A stretch of 64,000 nucleotides of DNA from Pedobacter cryoconitis (lineage in GTDB: Bacteria; Bacteroidota; Bacteroidia; Sphingobacteriales; Sphingobacteriaceae), in NCBI RefSeq assembly GCF_003259615.1, contig NZ_QLLR01000012.1:62001-126000 (forward strand). Reading direction: 5' to 3'. A program made the position numbers and the translations under genes. This document shows positions 52,483-62,166 of the stretch, one piece after another; the first letter of the stretch is position 1, and each line of letters begins with the position of its first letter. The notes beneath the pieces were generated by a model that did no database searches, had not been told where the DNA came from, and worked only from the letters and a program-made list of their open reading frames with translations.

Positions 52483-53697
52483 CTACAAATGGTGATTCAG
52501 ACTCTCTTGTAAGAAAGGGTGATTCTTTGCAATTAAAGGTTTCTTACTTAATGAAGATAATACTGTAAAGGTAAACAAGCCTACAAAACCGATTGCTGTA
52601 CCTATTTCAATAATACCAAAGCCATTATGTGATTCTACAGTTCCAGGCATAATCATCTGGTAGTAATCTACCCAGTGACCGCATAATACAATTATACAAA
52701 CACCCAGCATGATATTTTCCTGTCTTTTATTATCGCGGTCCATTAACAACAGAACCGGAGCAAGGAAGTTCATCACTAAATTCAAAAAGAACCAGAACTT
52801 GTAAAACTCAAATCGTTTGTAAAAATACACAGTTTCTTCCGGCATGTTGGCATAATAGATCAACATAAATTGTGCAAACCATACATAAGTCCAGAAAATT
52901 GAGAACCCGAAGATGAATTGACCTAAGTTATGAAGGTGACTATTGTTAACCCATTGCATATAACCTGCTTTTCTCAACAGGATGATAATTACAGCTATAG
53001 TAGCTAAACTGCTCACCCACATTGCTGCGAAGTTGTACCATCCAAACATAGTAGAGAACCAGTGTGCCTCTAATGACATTACTGTATCAAATGCAAAGAT
53101 TGGCGTAGTAAAGCCGTAGATAACTAAAAATATACAAGAGTATTTAAAACTTTTCGTGTATGAATTTAAACCACCTTCTAAATCCTCGTTAGTTGATAAC
53201 TTAGAAAGTAAAAGAGCGAAGAAAGAATAGATACTTAAAAATACAACCTGACGTCCTAAGAAGAAAGGTACATTTAAGAAAGCTGATTTTCCATCGATTA
53301 ATTTATCATAGTTGGCAGAAGACGGATCAGTTAAGCCCGGTGCGTTCCAGTGATGATAAAGATTATGTGTATATAGTCCCAGACCAATAACAGCGATCAG
53401 GATTACTACAGCGATAGGCAATGTTCTTGCCATAGCCTGAGGCACACGTAAGATTGATGCAGACCATCCTGCCTGCGCTACAAACTGAACAGCTAAAAAG
53501 AATGCACCCGACATACATACACAGGCGAAGTAATAGGCCATAAGTAACAGGTTGGCAAAAGTCCGCTCATGAAGTCCATGATCAGAAAAACCATAAGCAA
53601 TACTTGCGATACCAATAACGATCGCCGCTATGCTTAAAGTTTTAGCTTTTCCTGTAAACTCAAACTGCTCATTGAAATTATAATTGTGAGTTCCCAT
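52483..53697 (-). CDS. actF: Alternative complex III subunit ActF
   Basis: ActF is an NrfD-like membrane subunit of alternative complex III, which oxidises menaquinol and passes electrons to cytochrome c. The 404-residue protein has ten membrane helices, with Phe-Ala-Cys-Val-Cys-Met-Ser-Gly-Ala-Phe near residue 56 and a Trp/Tyr-rich central loop. It is related to ActC at 54831 and forms the second half of the membrane arm. It is the last act gene before the oxidase. Confidence 0.9.
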   Translation of the reverse strand: MGTHNYNFNEQFEFTGKAKTLSIAAIVIGIASIAYGFSDHGLHERTFANLLLMAYYFACVCMSGAFFLAVQFVAQAGWSASILRVPQAMARTLPIAVVILIAVIGLGLYTHNLYHHWNAPGLTDPSSANYDKLIDGKSAFLNVPFFLGRQVVFLSIYSFFALLLSKLSTNEDLEGGLNSYTKSFKYSCIFLVIYGFTTPIFAFDTVMSLEAHWFSTMFGWYNFAAMWVSSLATIAVIIILLRKAGYMQWVNNSHLHNLGQFIFGFSIFWTYVWFAQFMLIYYANMPEETVYFYKRFEFYKFWFFLNLVMNFLAPVLLLMDRDNKRQENIMLGVCIIVLCGHWVDYYQMIMPGTVESHNGFGIIEIGTAIGFVGLFTFTVLSSLSKKPLIAKNHPFLQESLNHHL

Positions 53698-53711
53698 TTA
53701 TATCTGCTTTT

Positions 53712-54299
53712 CTATTGTATTTTTTGTAATTGTTGAACATACATCACAACTTTCCATCTTTGATCTGGAGTAAGCTGAGAGGCATGTGACCCCATGTTAT
53801 TTAATCCGTACATGATAGTATGATAGATTTTACCTTCCGATAAGTCTTTCATCAAGCCACCACGTGATGACGCTGCATCACCATGATAAGCTGGTACACC
53901 TGTAAATTTCTCAATTTGGACAAGGTGTCCTTTACCATCACCTTTTTCACCGTGACAAGGTCCGCAGAATACAGTAAAGTAATGTTTACCTGACAATAAG
54001 TTCTGTGGTGTCTTAGCTAAAGGGTTGTGCAGATTTAAACCTGCCGCTTCGTAACCTTCTTTGGTGTTTGCGTATTCATACTTCACAAATCCTACAGGGC
54101 TTGTATTCGCAGGAGGTGTTTGTGCAGTTTGTCCGTTCGCAAAGTTTTTGTTCGGCTGGTCAGGATCGTAAGCAATATGATCATACATATTCCTTGCATA
54201 TTCCAAACCTGGATTATTCTTATTCCTGCAAGACGAAAGTGTTGTAACAGCCAGGGCAAGAACAACAAATGAGGCTGCAACTATTTTATTCTTATTCAT
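53712..54299 (-). CDS. actE: Alternative complex III subunit ActE (monoheme cytochrome c lipoprotein)
   Basis: About 195 residues from the ATG at 54299. A signal peptide with lipobox Leu-Ser-Ser-Cys (Cys24) is followed by a cytochrome c domain with one heme site, Cys-Gly-Pro-Cys-His, and an axial Met (Tyr-Gly-Leu-Asn-Asn-Met). ActE passes electrons toward the terminal oxidase. The frame opens seven codons earlier, but this start makes a clean lipoprotein signal. It overlaps the end of actD by eight bases. Confidence 0.93.
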   Translation of the reverse strand: MNKNKIVAASFVVLALAVTTLSSCRNKNNPGLEYARNMYDHIAYDPDQPNKNFANGQTAQTPPANTSPVGFVKYEYANTKEGYEAAGLNLHNPLAKTPQNLLSGKHYFTVFCGPCHGEKGDGKGHLVQIEKFTGVPAYHGDAASSRGGLMKDLSEGKIYHTIMYGLNNMGSHASQLTPDQRWKVVMYVQQLQKIQ

Positions 54300-54828
54300 A
54301 GCTAATATACTTCCTTTCATTGTGCTTAACTTCTATAGCACCAGCTTCTTTTAATAGTCCGTCAATTTTACTGTGATCTCCATTTTCCTGAGCATCAACA
54401 GCTATAATAAATCTATCATCTGTGGCTCTTAAGTCCATTACTCTTGGTGCTCTTCCTGGGAAAAGGTGAGTAGATGCATAATAAGATCCTACTAATCCAA
54501 ATGCACAGAATAAAATAGTTACCTCAAACATAATCGGAATAAAATCCGGTAATGCGAAAGCTGGTTTACCACCAATATTATGTCTCCAGTCTACTACCGA
54601 GGTAAGATAGATCAGGGCAAATGCTGAAACCGTTCCTGTTATCCCGCAGAAAAATGCAAGGATATCCAATCTTGATCTTTTAATTCCTAGTTTGGCTTCG
54701 ATGCCGTGGATAGGCATAGGCGTATAAACATCATGGATCTTAATGTTGTTCTCCTGTAACTTTTCGATGCCATGCATCATTTCGTCAGGATCGCCAAAAC
54801 TGCCTAAAATATATTTGATATTACTCAT
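54292..54828 (-). CDS. actD: Alternative complex III subunit ActD (DUF3341)
   Basis: The 178-residue protein begins with Lys-Tyr-Ile-Leu-Gly-Ser-Phe and Asp-Val-Tyr-Thr-Pro-Met-Pro-Ile-His-Gly, the DUF3341 signature. Two membrane helices follow (about 58-80 and 95-117). ActD is a small membrane subunit of the complex. It lies 2 bp after actC and overlaps actE by eight bases. Confidence 0.93.
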   Translation of the reverse strand: MSNIKYILGSFGDPDEMMHGIEKLQENNIKIHDVYTPMPIHGIEAKLGIKRSRLDILAFFCGITGTVSAFALIYLTSVVDWRHNIGGKPAFALPDFIPIMFEVTILFCAFGLVGSYYASTHLFPGRAPRVMDLRATDDRFIIAVDAQENGDHSKIDGLLKEAGAIEVKHNERKYISYE

Positions 54829-54830
54829 TG

Positions 54831-56303
54831 TTATATTTTTGCGTATTCTTCTTGTTTAACACTATCAAATTTCTCTAAAGACTCTACATATTCCTTAACG
54901 TGAGCTTTGTCCAAATGACCTTCTTTAATCTGTGCAAGTTTAGCTTGCTCACTTGATGTTTTAAGTAATAGTTTTACCTCAGCAATTGCAATTGAAGGCA
55001 GAACTCTTAAGAACAACAGGAATAAAGTAAAGAATACCCCGATTGAACCTACAAAGACACTTACATCTACCCATGTAGGATAGAACATCGCCCAACTTGA
55101 TGGAAGGTAATCACGGTGTAATGAGGTTACGATAATTACGAAACGCTCAAACCACATACCGATGTTTACCACGATAGATAAGATCCATGTTGCAGGAATA
55201 CTCAAACGGATTTTCTTGAACCACAGTAACTGCGGAGAAATTACGTTACAAGTCATCATCATCCAGTATGCCCACCAGTACGGACCAGTTGAACGGTTGA
55301 TGAATGCGTATGCTTCATATTCTGAACCTGAATACCAGGCAATAAAAAACTCAGTGATGTAAGCCACACCTACGATTGATCCTGTAAGAATGATGATTTT
55401 GTTCATCGATTCAATGTGGAACATGGTGATGTAGTTTTCAAGACCCAATACTTTACGGGCAACCAGTAATAAGGTTAACACCATGGCGAAACCAGAGAAG
55501 ATCGCACCAGCCACAAAGTATGGAGGGAAGATTGTAGTGTGCCATCCCGGAATAACCGAGGTTGCAAAGTCCATCGATACAATTGTGTGTACCGAAAGTA
55601 CCAGTGGTGTAGAGATACCGGCAAGGATCAGAGACACAGTCTCAAAACGCTGCCATGTTTTAACGTTACCGCTCCATCCGAAAGAGAAGATAGAATAAAT
55701 TCTGCGGCGTACACCTGTTGCACGGTCACGGATAGTAGCAATATCTGGTAATAAACCTGTATACCAGAATAATAAGGATACAGAGAAGTAAGTAGAGATC
55801 GCAAACATATCCCACACCAGCGGTGAGTTAAAGTTTACCCAGAGTGAACCGAACTGATTCGGTAAAGGTAATACCCAGTAAGCTAACCAAGGTCTTCCCA
55901 TGTGGGATACAACATACGTTGCGGCACAGATAACGGCGAAAATCGTCATCGCCTCTGCCGACCTGTTAATGGAGTTACGCCAGTTTTGACGGAAGAGTAA
56001 TAATACCGCTGAAATCAATGTTCCTGCGTGACCAATACCTACCCACCATACGAAACCGGTGATATCCCATGCCCATCCTACAGTTTTGTTCAGACCCCAT
56101 GATCCGATACCGTTCCAGAAAGTATAACTTACTGCAACTAACCATAAGGTCGCTCCCATCAGGGAAACTATAAAACCTATCCACCAGGCCCTGTTGGGCT
56201 TATTCTCAACTGGCATTAAGATATCATCCGTAATTTTTGCATACGTGATATCATTGCCGGTGATTAGTGGTTCTCTTAATATTGATTCGTTATGTCCTGA
56301 CAT
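54831..56303 (-). CDS. actC: Alternative complex III subunit ActC (NrfD-like quinol-binding)
   Basis: The 490-residue polysulfide-reductase NrfD-type protein has ten membrane helices. Features are Arg-Glu-Pro-Leu-Ile at the N-terminus, Trp-Trp-Val-Gly-Ile-Gly-His-Ala-Gly-Thr near residue 90, and conserved His and Asp residues in the bundle that line the menaquinol site and a proposed proton path. It follows actB by 23 bp and precedes actD. Confidence 0.95.
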   Translation of the reverse strand: MSGHNESILREPLITGNDITYAKITDDILMPVENKPNRAWWIGFIVSLMGATLWLVAVSYTFWNGIGSWGLNKTVGWAWDITGFVWWVGIGHAGTLISAVLLLFRQNWRNSINRSAEAMTIFAVICAATYVVSHMGRPWLAYWVLPLPNQFGSLWVNFNSPLVWDMFAISTYFSVSLLFWYTGLLPDIATIRDRATGVRRRIYSIFSFGWSGNVKTWQRFETVSLILAGISTPLVLSVHTIVSMDFATSVIPGWHTTIFPPYFVAGAIFSGFAMVLTLLLVARKVLGLENYITMFHIESMNKIIILTGSIVGVAYITEFFIAWYSGSEYEAYAFINRSTGPYWWAYWMMMTCNVISPQLLWFKKIRLSIPATWILSIVVNIGMWFERFVIIVTSLHRDYLPSSWAMFYPTWVDVSVFVGSIGVFFTLFLLFLRVLPSIAIAEVKLLLKTSSEQAKLAQIKEGHLDKAHVKEYVESLEKFDSVKQEEYAKI

Positions 56304-56326
56304 AATGTGTTTTCTTTAATATCAGC

Positions 56327-59300
56327 TTACGCTTGTACTGTTGGTAATGAATCTGTGTTTCTAATTTTTGTCATGTAACCTATTCCTGGTTGAGTGTTTA
56401 CCTCTTCCAATACATAGTAAATACGCTCACTGCGTAATGCTTTCGATACTTCTGATTCAGGATCGTTTCCATCACCAAATATAATTGCATTTGCTGAACA
56501 AGCTTCCTGACATGCCATTTTGATATCTCCATCTTTCAATGGACGTTTCGCAATTTTAGCTGACAATTTACCAGCCTGAATACGTTGGATACACATTGAG
56601 CATTTTTCCATAACCCCTCTTGAACGGGTAGTCACGTCTGGGTTAAGAACCAGCTGAGTGAACTCATTGTTCAGGTAGTTATCGAAACGTGAATCATTCC
56701 AGTAGTTAAACCAGTTGAAACGGCGTACTTTGTACGGGCAGTTATTTGCACAGTAACGTGTACCTACACAACGGTTATAAGCCATGTGGTTCAGACCATC
56801 CGAAGAGTGGGTCGTTGCCAATACAGGACAAACAGTTTCACAAGGAGCGTGATCACAGTGCTGACATAACATCGGCTGATGAACAACTGACACGCGGTCA
56901 AGATTCTCCATGTGCGCGATTTCTTTCTCCTCAGATACGCTCTTATCGCCTTCTTCAAAGCTATAGTAACGGTCAATACGGATCCAGTGCATTTCTCTGC
57001 GTCTGCGAACCTCATCGCGTCCAACAACAGGGATGTTATTTTCTACGTTACAAGCAACAATACAAGAACCACAACCAGTACAAGCATTCAAGTCGATTGC
57101 CATTACCCAGTTGTTACCTGGTTTTTCGTATTTATCCCATAAATCGTAAGTTTTATGTTCACTGTCATGCTTACCAGTACCTGCCGAAGGATTTTTCACA
57201 TATTCCTTGAAAGTTGCTTCGCGGATAATGTTTCTTCCTTCAAAAGAGTGGTGAGTCTGCGTTTGTGCAAGCTCGTTGGTTGCACCAGTTTTGGTGATCG
57301 TGATCGTATTTGCATACTGTAACGTTCCATTGCTGAAAGTTACGAATGGATAAGCATTCTGACCTACGTTATCACCAGCTTTACCCACTTTAGTACGTCC
57401 ATAACCTAAAGCTATAGAAGCAGTGCCCTGTGCTTGTCCTGGCTGAACCAGAACTGGTAAAGTAATTTTATATCCGTTGCTTCCTTTAACGTCAACAACA
57501 TCGAATTCTTTAATTCCCAATGACTCAGCGAACTTAGGCGCAAGAGCAATGTAGTTATCCCAGGTTACTTTAGAAACCGGATCAGGTAACTCCTGTAAAA
57601 ATGCGTTGTTAGCATGTTTACCATCACGCATTGCTACACTTTCATAAACCTGAAGCTCAATATCCTTAGCTAAAGCAGCACTGCTTTTCACTACTGAAGG
57701 CGCAACAGCTGCTAATGAAAGATTGAAGCTGTAAGAACCTGCTGTTTTAGGTGCTGCAGCAAAAACTCCAGTCTCTAATACATCGTTCCATGACTTACCG
57801 AAAGCTGGAAGTATATTTTTCTCCCAGTTGTTACGTACATACTGGTAGTATTCCTTAACAGGAGCGTTAGACCAGATCAGTAAACTTTCTTCCGCCTGAC
57901 GTGAATTGAATACCGGGTTGATGGTTGGCTGAACGATAGAATAATATCCTTCGTAGCTATTTGCATCACCCCATGCTTCTAAGTAATTCTGATTAGTTGC
58001 AATCACATCACATAAAGTAGAAGTCTCATCCTTACGGTCTGAGAAAGAAACTTTCAATGGAACCTTTCCTAATCCATCAGTGAATGACTTAGTATTGACC
58101 ACATCATAAGCAGGGTTGTTATCCAGGAAGAATACAGCAGCAACTTCGCCTCTGTTCATTTCATTTAAGAATTCCGCGAATTCAGCATCATTACCAGCAT
58201 AACGTTTGTTAGGATTATCCAAATCGATAGTTGTACCATAACTGCCGATAGCAGAGTTGATCGCATTAACCAGGATTTGAGTAGAAACATCGTTAGAACC
58301 ACATACTACTAAAGCTTTTCCTTTTTGCTGAACTAATTCTTTAGCAATCAGTTTAAGTGCTTTTTCAGCAGTACCATTCTTAGGTAAAGAACCACCAGCT
58401 AAATTGCCACCAGTGATTTCATTATATAAGGTTATCAGAGCAGGACCCTGTTCTGATAATTTAACCGGGATACGTGTATCAGCATTAGTACCTGTCAAAC
58501 TCATACCAGCTTCGAACTGGAAGTGACGTGACATTTTACCTTTTGCCAATGACTTGTGATTTCTGTTAGCCACATACTGAGAAGTGAATTCTTCTCCGCT
58601 AATCCATGTTCCTAAAAAGTCAGCAGCAAAACTCACGATTAAGTCAGCTTTGTCGAAGTTATATTTAGGAATTACAGCTTTACCAAAGCTATTCTCATTT
58701 GCTTTGATGATACCAGTATAAGATACTGCATCGTACTGTACATGTTTAGTTGCAGGATAAGCAGCTATAAAGTCTGCAACTACTGCTTTAGTAGAAGGAC
58801 TGTTTACAGATGAAGAAACGATGCGGATTTTCTTGCCCGAAGCTTTTGCTTTTGCCAGCTCTGCAGCTACAAACGCATCAACCTTCGCCCAGGTAGTCTC
58901 ATCATTCTTTAATACAGGTGCTTTAAGTTTCGAAACATCGTACAAATCCAATACAGAAGCCTGAGCCTGCGCATCAGTACCGCAATTGAACTCACCCGCA
59001 TTTGGGTTTGGCTCAATCTTGATCGGTCTGCCCTCTCTGGTTTTCACCAGGATACTCTGACCATTATAACTTGATACATAGTAATTCGGGATACCCGGGA
59101 TTACTTCTTCAGGTTTAATCAGGTAAGGTATTGATTTGTGAATCGGAGCAGGCTGACAAGCGGCAAGTGTCACCGCACCAAGACCAAAGCCTAAGGCTTT
59201 TAAAAAGTCACGGCGAGGAGTTACTGTACTTAATCCTGCTTCATTTAAAACATCTTCTATTGGAAGCGGCTCCGCAAATTCGTTTTTGTTGTTTTCAACA

Positions 59301-59359
59301 AAATCGGAGGTCTTGTTAAATTCCTCTAAGCCTTTCCAGTATTTTTTATTGCTTTCCAT
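56327..59359 (-). CDS. actB: Alternative complex III subunit ActB (molybdopterin-fold plus four Fe-S clusters)
   Basis: The 1010-residue peripheral subunit has a twin-arginine signal (Arg-Arg-Asp-Phe-Leu-Lys near residue 50) followed by Leu-Ala-Ala-Cys, which may be lipidated. A molybdopterin-oxidoreductase-like B1 domain comes next, without a recognisable cofactor. The C-terminal B2 ferredoxin-like domain has four cysteine groups, including Cys-Thr-Gly-Cys-Gly-Ser-Cys, Cys-Gln-His-Cys-Asp-His-Ala-Pro-Cys and Cys-Ser-Met-Cys-Ile. It relays electrons from the quinol site to the hemes. It lies between actA and actC. Confidence 0.95.
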   Translation of the reverse strand: MESNKKYWKGLEEFNKTSDFVENNKNEFAEPLPIEDVLNEAGLSTVTPRRDFLKALGFGLGAVTLAACQPAPIHKSIPYLIKPEEVIPGIPNYYVSSYNGQSILVKTREGRPIKIEPNPNAGEFNCGTDAQAQASVLDLYDVSKLKAPVLKNDETTWAKVDAFVAAELAKAKASGKKIRIVSSSVNSPSTKAVVADFIAAYPATKHVQYDAVSYTGIIKANENSFGKAVIPKYNFDKADLIVSFAADFLGTWISGEEFTSQYVANRNHKSLAKGKMSRHFQFEAGMSLTGTNADTRIPVKLSEQGPALITLYNEITGGNLAGGSLPKNGTAEKALKLIAKELVQQKGKALVVCGSNDVSTQILVNAINSAIGSYGTTIDLDNPNKRYAGNDAEFAEFLNEMNRGEVAAVFFLDNNPAYDVVNTKSFTDGLGKVPLKVSFSDRKDETSTLCDVIATNQNYLEAWGDANSYEGYYSIVQPTINPVFNSRQAEESLLIWSNAPVKEYYQYVRNNWEKNILPAFGKSWNDVLETGVFAAAPKTAGSYSFNLSLAAVAPSVVKSSAALAKDIELQVYESVAMRDGKHANNAFLQELPDPVSKVTWDNYIALAPKFAESLGIKEFDVVDVKGSNGYKITLPVLVQPGQAQGTASIALGYGRTKVGKAGDNVGQNAYPFVTFSNGTLQYANTITITKTGATNELAQTQTHHSFEGRNIIREATFKEYVKNPSAGTGKHDSEHKTYDLWDKYEKPGNNWVMAIDLNACTGCGSCIVACNVENNIPVVGRDEVRRRREMHWIRIDRYYSFEEGDKSVSEEKEIAHMENLDRVSVVHQPMLCQHCDHAPCETVCPVLATTHSSDGLNHMAYNRCVGTRYCANNCPYKVRRFNWFNYWNDSRFDNYLNNEFTQLVLNPDVTTRSRGVMEKCSMCIQRIQAGKLSAKIAKRPLKDGDIKMACQEACSANAIIFGDGNDPESEVSKALRSERIYYVLEEVNTQPGIGYMTKIRNTDSLPTVQA

Positions 59360-59405
59360 TTAAGCTATATTACTGTTTATCGAACGTTCTTTTTACTAAA
59401 CTCTA

Positions 59406-60701
59406 TTAATAGTGACATTTACCACACTCAATTCCACCTAATGCTGCAGGTGTAATTTTCTCACCTTTTTTGATTTTCTCATGAGCCTCAATAATTTTGG
59501 TGTAGAATGCGTTGTCTTTAACTTCTAACTTGGTGTCTTTATGACAGTTGATACACCATTTCATGGTTAGAGGAGAATACTGATAGATCTCTTCCATTGT
59601 ATTAACCGGTCCGTGACAAGCAAAACAAACTGGCTCGTTTGGTTTCAATCCTTTTTCTTTACGGATAGCTTCTTCAGCTACAACAACGTGTTGTGAGTGA
59701 TTGAAGTAAGCGAAATCAGGAAGGTTGTGAACACGTACCCACTCAATTGGTTTTTCTTTAGACTTGTCATAAGTCATTTTATCTGCATCGTAACCTAATG
59801 CGTTGTAGATTTTCTGAATCTCAGGAGAGATATTTCCATCATGGCTGTCTCTGGCCTGAACCTGTTTGTGACAGTTCATACAAACGTTAAGCGAAGGTAT
59901 GGTTGCGTTTTTAGATTCGAATGCACCAGCGTGACAGTACTGACAATCAATCTGGTTTACACCAGCGTGTAACTCGTGAGAGAATTTAATTGGCTGTGTT
60001 GGCTGGTAACCTGTAGAAACACCAGTGTTCCACATGCCCATCCATCCAAATGAACCTAAGCTTATCACTAAGCACAGGATCACGAAGAAAACAAACTTCT
60101 TGTTTTTGAATAACTGACCAATGCCAGCTAACATCGACGTTTTCTCTTCGTCTTCTTCGATTTCTACACCTTGTTTTTTCAGGATCAGGCGCTCAAGCAT
60201 TTTGATTGCTCTTGCCAGGATCACTAATACAATGATAGAGATCAGGATTACAGCAATTACTCCTACGATAGAGAAGTTTGAAACTTCATCAGAACCAGTA
60301 GCTGCACCAGCAGCTTCTACTTTCTTAGGCTCACCTACTTTTACGTAAGCAAGGATGCTTTTAATCTGCTCAGGCGTTAAAGATGGAAACGCTGTCATGT
60401 CGGCATTCGGATTGAACTTCGAAGCCTCTACAGCCTCTTTGTCTCCCGACGCGATAAATGCCGGAGCATTGTTGATCCATTTTAACAAAAACGCTTCGCT
60501 CTTTGTAGGTACAATCGTTTGTAATGCCGGGCCGATCAGATCGCGGTCCAGTGCATGACATGAAGTACATTTTTCCTTGAAGATTTTTCTACCTTCTACT
60601 GCGTCTTGTGCTTGCGTACCAGAAACGATTAAAACAGATAGAGCCGTAAACATAAATGCCGACTTCCAAACTCTTCTAATGATCAATGAGATATTCCTCA
60701 T
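59406..60701 (-). CDS. actA: Alternative complex III subunit ActA, with a fused monoheme cytochrome
   Basis: The 431-residue protein has a signal peptide and then a class I cytochrome domain with Cys-Thr-Ser-Cys-His near residue 48. Two membrane helices follow (about 142-165 and 200-222), and then a pentaheme domain with Cys-Gln-Tyr-Cys-His, Cys-Met-Asn-Cys-His, Cys-Phe-Ala-Cys-His, Cys-Ile-Asn-Cys-His and Cys-Gly-Lys-Cys-His. That makes six heme sites. The N-terminal monoheme fusion is a variation on the basic pentaheme ActA. It is the first gene of the respiratory cluster and has a good promoter upstream. Confidence 0.95.
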   Translation of the reverse strand: MRNISLIIRRVWKSAFMFTALSVLIVSGTQAQDAVEGRKIFKEKCTSCHALDRDLIGPALQTIVPTKSEAFLLKWINNAPAFIASGDKEAVEASKFNPNADMTAFPSLTPEQIKSILAYVKVGEPKKVEAAGAATGSDEVSNFSIVGVIAVILISIIVLVILARAIKMLERLILKKQGVEIEEDEEKTSMLAGIGQLFKNKKFVFFVILCLVISLGSFGWMGMWNTGVSTGYQPTQPIKFSHELHAGVNQIDCQYCHAGAFESKNATIPSLNVCMNCHKQVQARDSHDGNISPEIQKIYNALGYDADKMTYDKSKEKPIEWVRVHNLPDFAYFNHSQHVVVAEEAIRKEKGLKPNEPVCFACHGPVNTMEEIYQYSPLTMKWCINCHKDTKLEVKDNAFYTKIIEAHEKIKKGEKITPAALGGIECGKCHY

Positions 60702-60782
60702 AATGAGTATTTTATGCTTTATTTTAAAAAACTGTAATGAACGTATTGATGTTTAAACTCTTGTTCTTCACCAAAACGTCCA

Positions 60783-60816
60783 CAAAAGTAAAATTTATTA
60801 AGTTACCAATGACAAA
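60783..60816 (-). promoter_or_regulatory. Promoter of the act-cox respiratory cluster
   Basis: On the minus strand TTTG (60816-60813), a 22-base spacer and TACTTTTG (60790-60783, a perfect TAnnTTTG) lie about 80 bases upstream of the actA ATG. Both boxes match the Bacteroidota housekeeping consensus, making this one of the best promoters in the window. Confidence 0.6.
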
Positions 60817-60878
60817 GAAATGACAGTAAATACAATTTATAATCATTCTAAACTTTTCCATTTTATGGCTTTAAACGA

Positions 60879-60914
60879 AGAAAATCAGCAAATTTTTCTA
60901 TTTGCTGATTTTCT
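60879..60914 (-). terminator. Terminator of the deoxyhypusine-synthase-like gene
   Basis: A perfect 15-bp stem (60879-60893 with 60900-60914) and a 6-base loop, 38 bp beyond the stop codon on the minus strand. It separates this gene from the act-cox promoter. Confidence 0.75.
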
Positions 60915-60952
60915 ATACGACAAAAATCCAGATAAGGATTTGGAATTATAAT

Positions 60953-61933
60953 TTACATTTTTAATATCCAGGCAAAAATCAATGGTGCTACGATAGTTGC
61001 ATCAGACTCCACGATAAACTTAGGCGTATGGATGTCCAGCTTGCCCCAGGTGATCTTTTCGTTCGGTACAGCGCCAGAATACGATCCGTAAGAAGTCGTA
61101 GAATCAGAGATCTGGCAGAAATAAGTCCAGAAAGGAATATTCTCCATTTCCATATCCTGATATAACATAGGCACTACACAAATCGGGAAATCTCCGGCGA
61201 TACCACCACCAATCTGGAAGAATCCGATTCCTTTTCCGCCACTGTTTTTAATATACCAGTCTGCAAGGTAACCCATATACTCAATTCCGCTCTTCACTGT
61301 AGAAGCCTGTAATTCTTTTTTCATTACATAAGAAGCGAAGATATTCCCCATCGTTGAATCTTCCCATCCCGGAACTACAATCGGCAGATTTTTTTCCGCA
61401 GCTGCAAGCATCCATGAATTTTTAGGGTCGATTTCATAATATTGCTCAAGCACACCGCTCAATAACATTTTGTACATATACTCATGCGGGAAATAACGCT
61501 CACCAGCTTTCTCCGCATTTGTCCAGATCTCCTGAATATGTTTCTGTAAACGTCTGAAAGCTTCTTCCTCAGGAATACAAGTATCAGTTACACGGTTATA
61601 ATGGTTTTCTAATAAATCCCACTCGTCCTGAGGAGTTAAATCACGGTAATTAGGTACACGTTTATAATGTGAATGGGCAACAAGGTTCATAATATCCTCT
61701 TCCAGATTCGCACCTGTACACGAGATTATAGAAACTTTATCCTGACGGATCATTTCTGCCAATGAAATTCCCAGCTCAGCAGTACTCATTGCACCAGCAA
61801 GGGTAATCATCATTTTACCACCTTCATCTAAATGCGTTTCATAGCCTTTAGCCGCATCCATCATTGCTGCTGCATTGAAATGGAGGTAATGCCCTTCCAT
61901 GAATTTTGATATTGGTCCTCTTGTTACGCTCAT
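60953..61933 (-). CDS. Deoxyhypusine-synthase-like protein
   Basis: About 326 residues from the ATG at 61933; the open frame to 62029 has no domain support. The NAD-binding deoxyhypusine synthase fold is clear: Ala-Gly-Ala-Met-Ser, Ser-Cys-Thr-Gly-Ala-Asn-Leu-Glu-Glu-Asp, Pro-Gly-Trp-Glu-Asp-Ser and the catalytic-lysine motif Trp-Gly-Lys (Lys298). The usual Gly-Gly-Gly-x-x-Lys-His/Asn segment reads Gly-Gly-Gly-Ile-Ala-Gly-Asp-Phe instead. Bacteria lack eIF5A, so family members act in polyamine chemistry, such as homospermidine-type synthesis, or on unknown substrates. It is monocistronic. Confidence 0.85.
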   Translation of the reverse strand: MSVTRGPISKFMEGHYLHFNAAAMMDAAKGYETHLDEGGKMMITLAGAMSTAELGISLAEMIRQDKVSIISCTGANLEEDIMNLVAHSHYKRVPNYRDLTPQDEWDLLENHYNRVTDTCIPEEEAFRRLQKHIQEIWTNAEKAGERYFPHEYMYKMLLSGVLEQYYEIDPKNSWMLAAAEKNLPIVVPGWEDSTMGNIFASYVMKKELQASTVKSGIEYMGYLADWYIKNSGGKGIGFFQIGGGIAGDFPICVVPMLYQDMEMENIPFWTYFCQISDSTTSYGSYSGAVPNEKITWGKLDIHTPKFIVESDATIVAPLIFAWILKM

Positions 61934-61969
61934 TTTAATTAAGATTATTCTGTTTTGTATAAACCGCCG

Positions 61970-61977
61970 CAAAAATA
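61970..61977 (-). promoter_or_regulatory. -7 element of the deoxyhypusine-synthase-like gene
   Basis: TATTTTTG on the minus strand (61977-61970) is a perfect TAnnTTTG match, about 37 bases upstream of the ATG at 61933. It supports that start. The -33 box is only a T run. Confidence 0.4.
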
Positions 61978-62071
61978 AGGAAATATTCGTTAAAAACGAC
62001 TCCCCGCTCAACACCATATTATTAATCAATCAGTGCTTTTATTTAGAACCTCAGACAAATATTCTTTTTTA

Positions 62072-62104
62072 TTTAGAATAATTATAAATAATGTATTATG
62101 TTTG
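62072..62104 (+). promoter_or_regulatory. Promoter of the small cysteine-containing protein gene
   Basis: TTTA at 62072-62075, a 21-base spacer and TATGTTTG at 62097-62104 (perfect TAnnTTTG). The transcript would have a leader of about 55 bases before the ATG at 62167. Confidence 0.5.
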
Positions 62105-62166
62105 AACTATTCCAACAAAGCCGCTCTCATTTTATGCTTAATTGTTAAACTCAAAAATGCAATCCT

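Noticed and set aside
61934-62029. Longer start for the deoxyhypusine-synthase-like protein
   Set aside because: It has no similarity to the fold, and the -7 box at 61970-61977 falls inside it.
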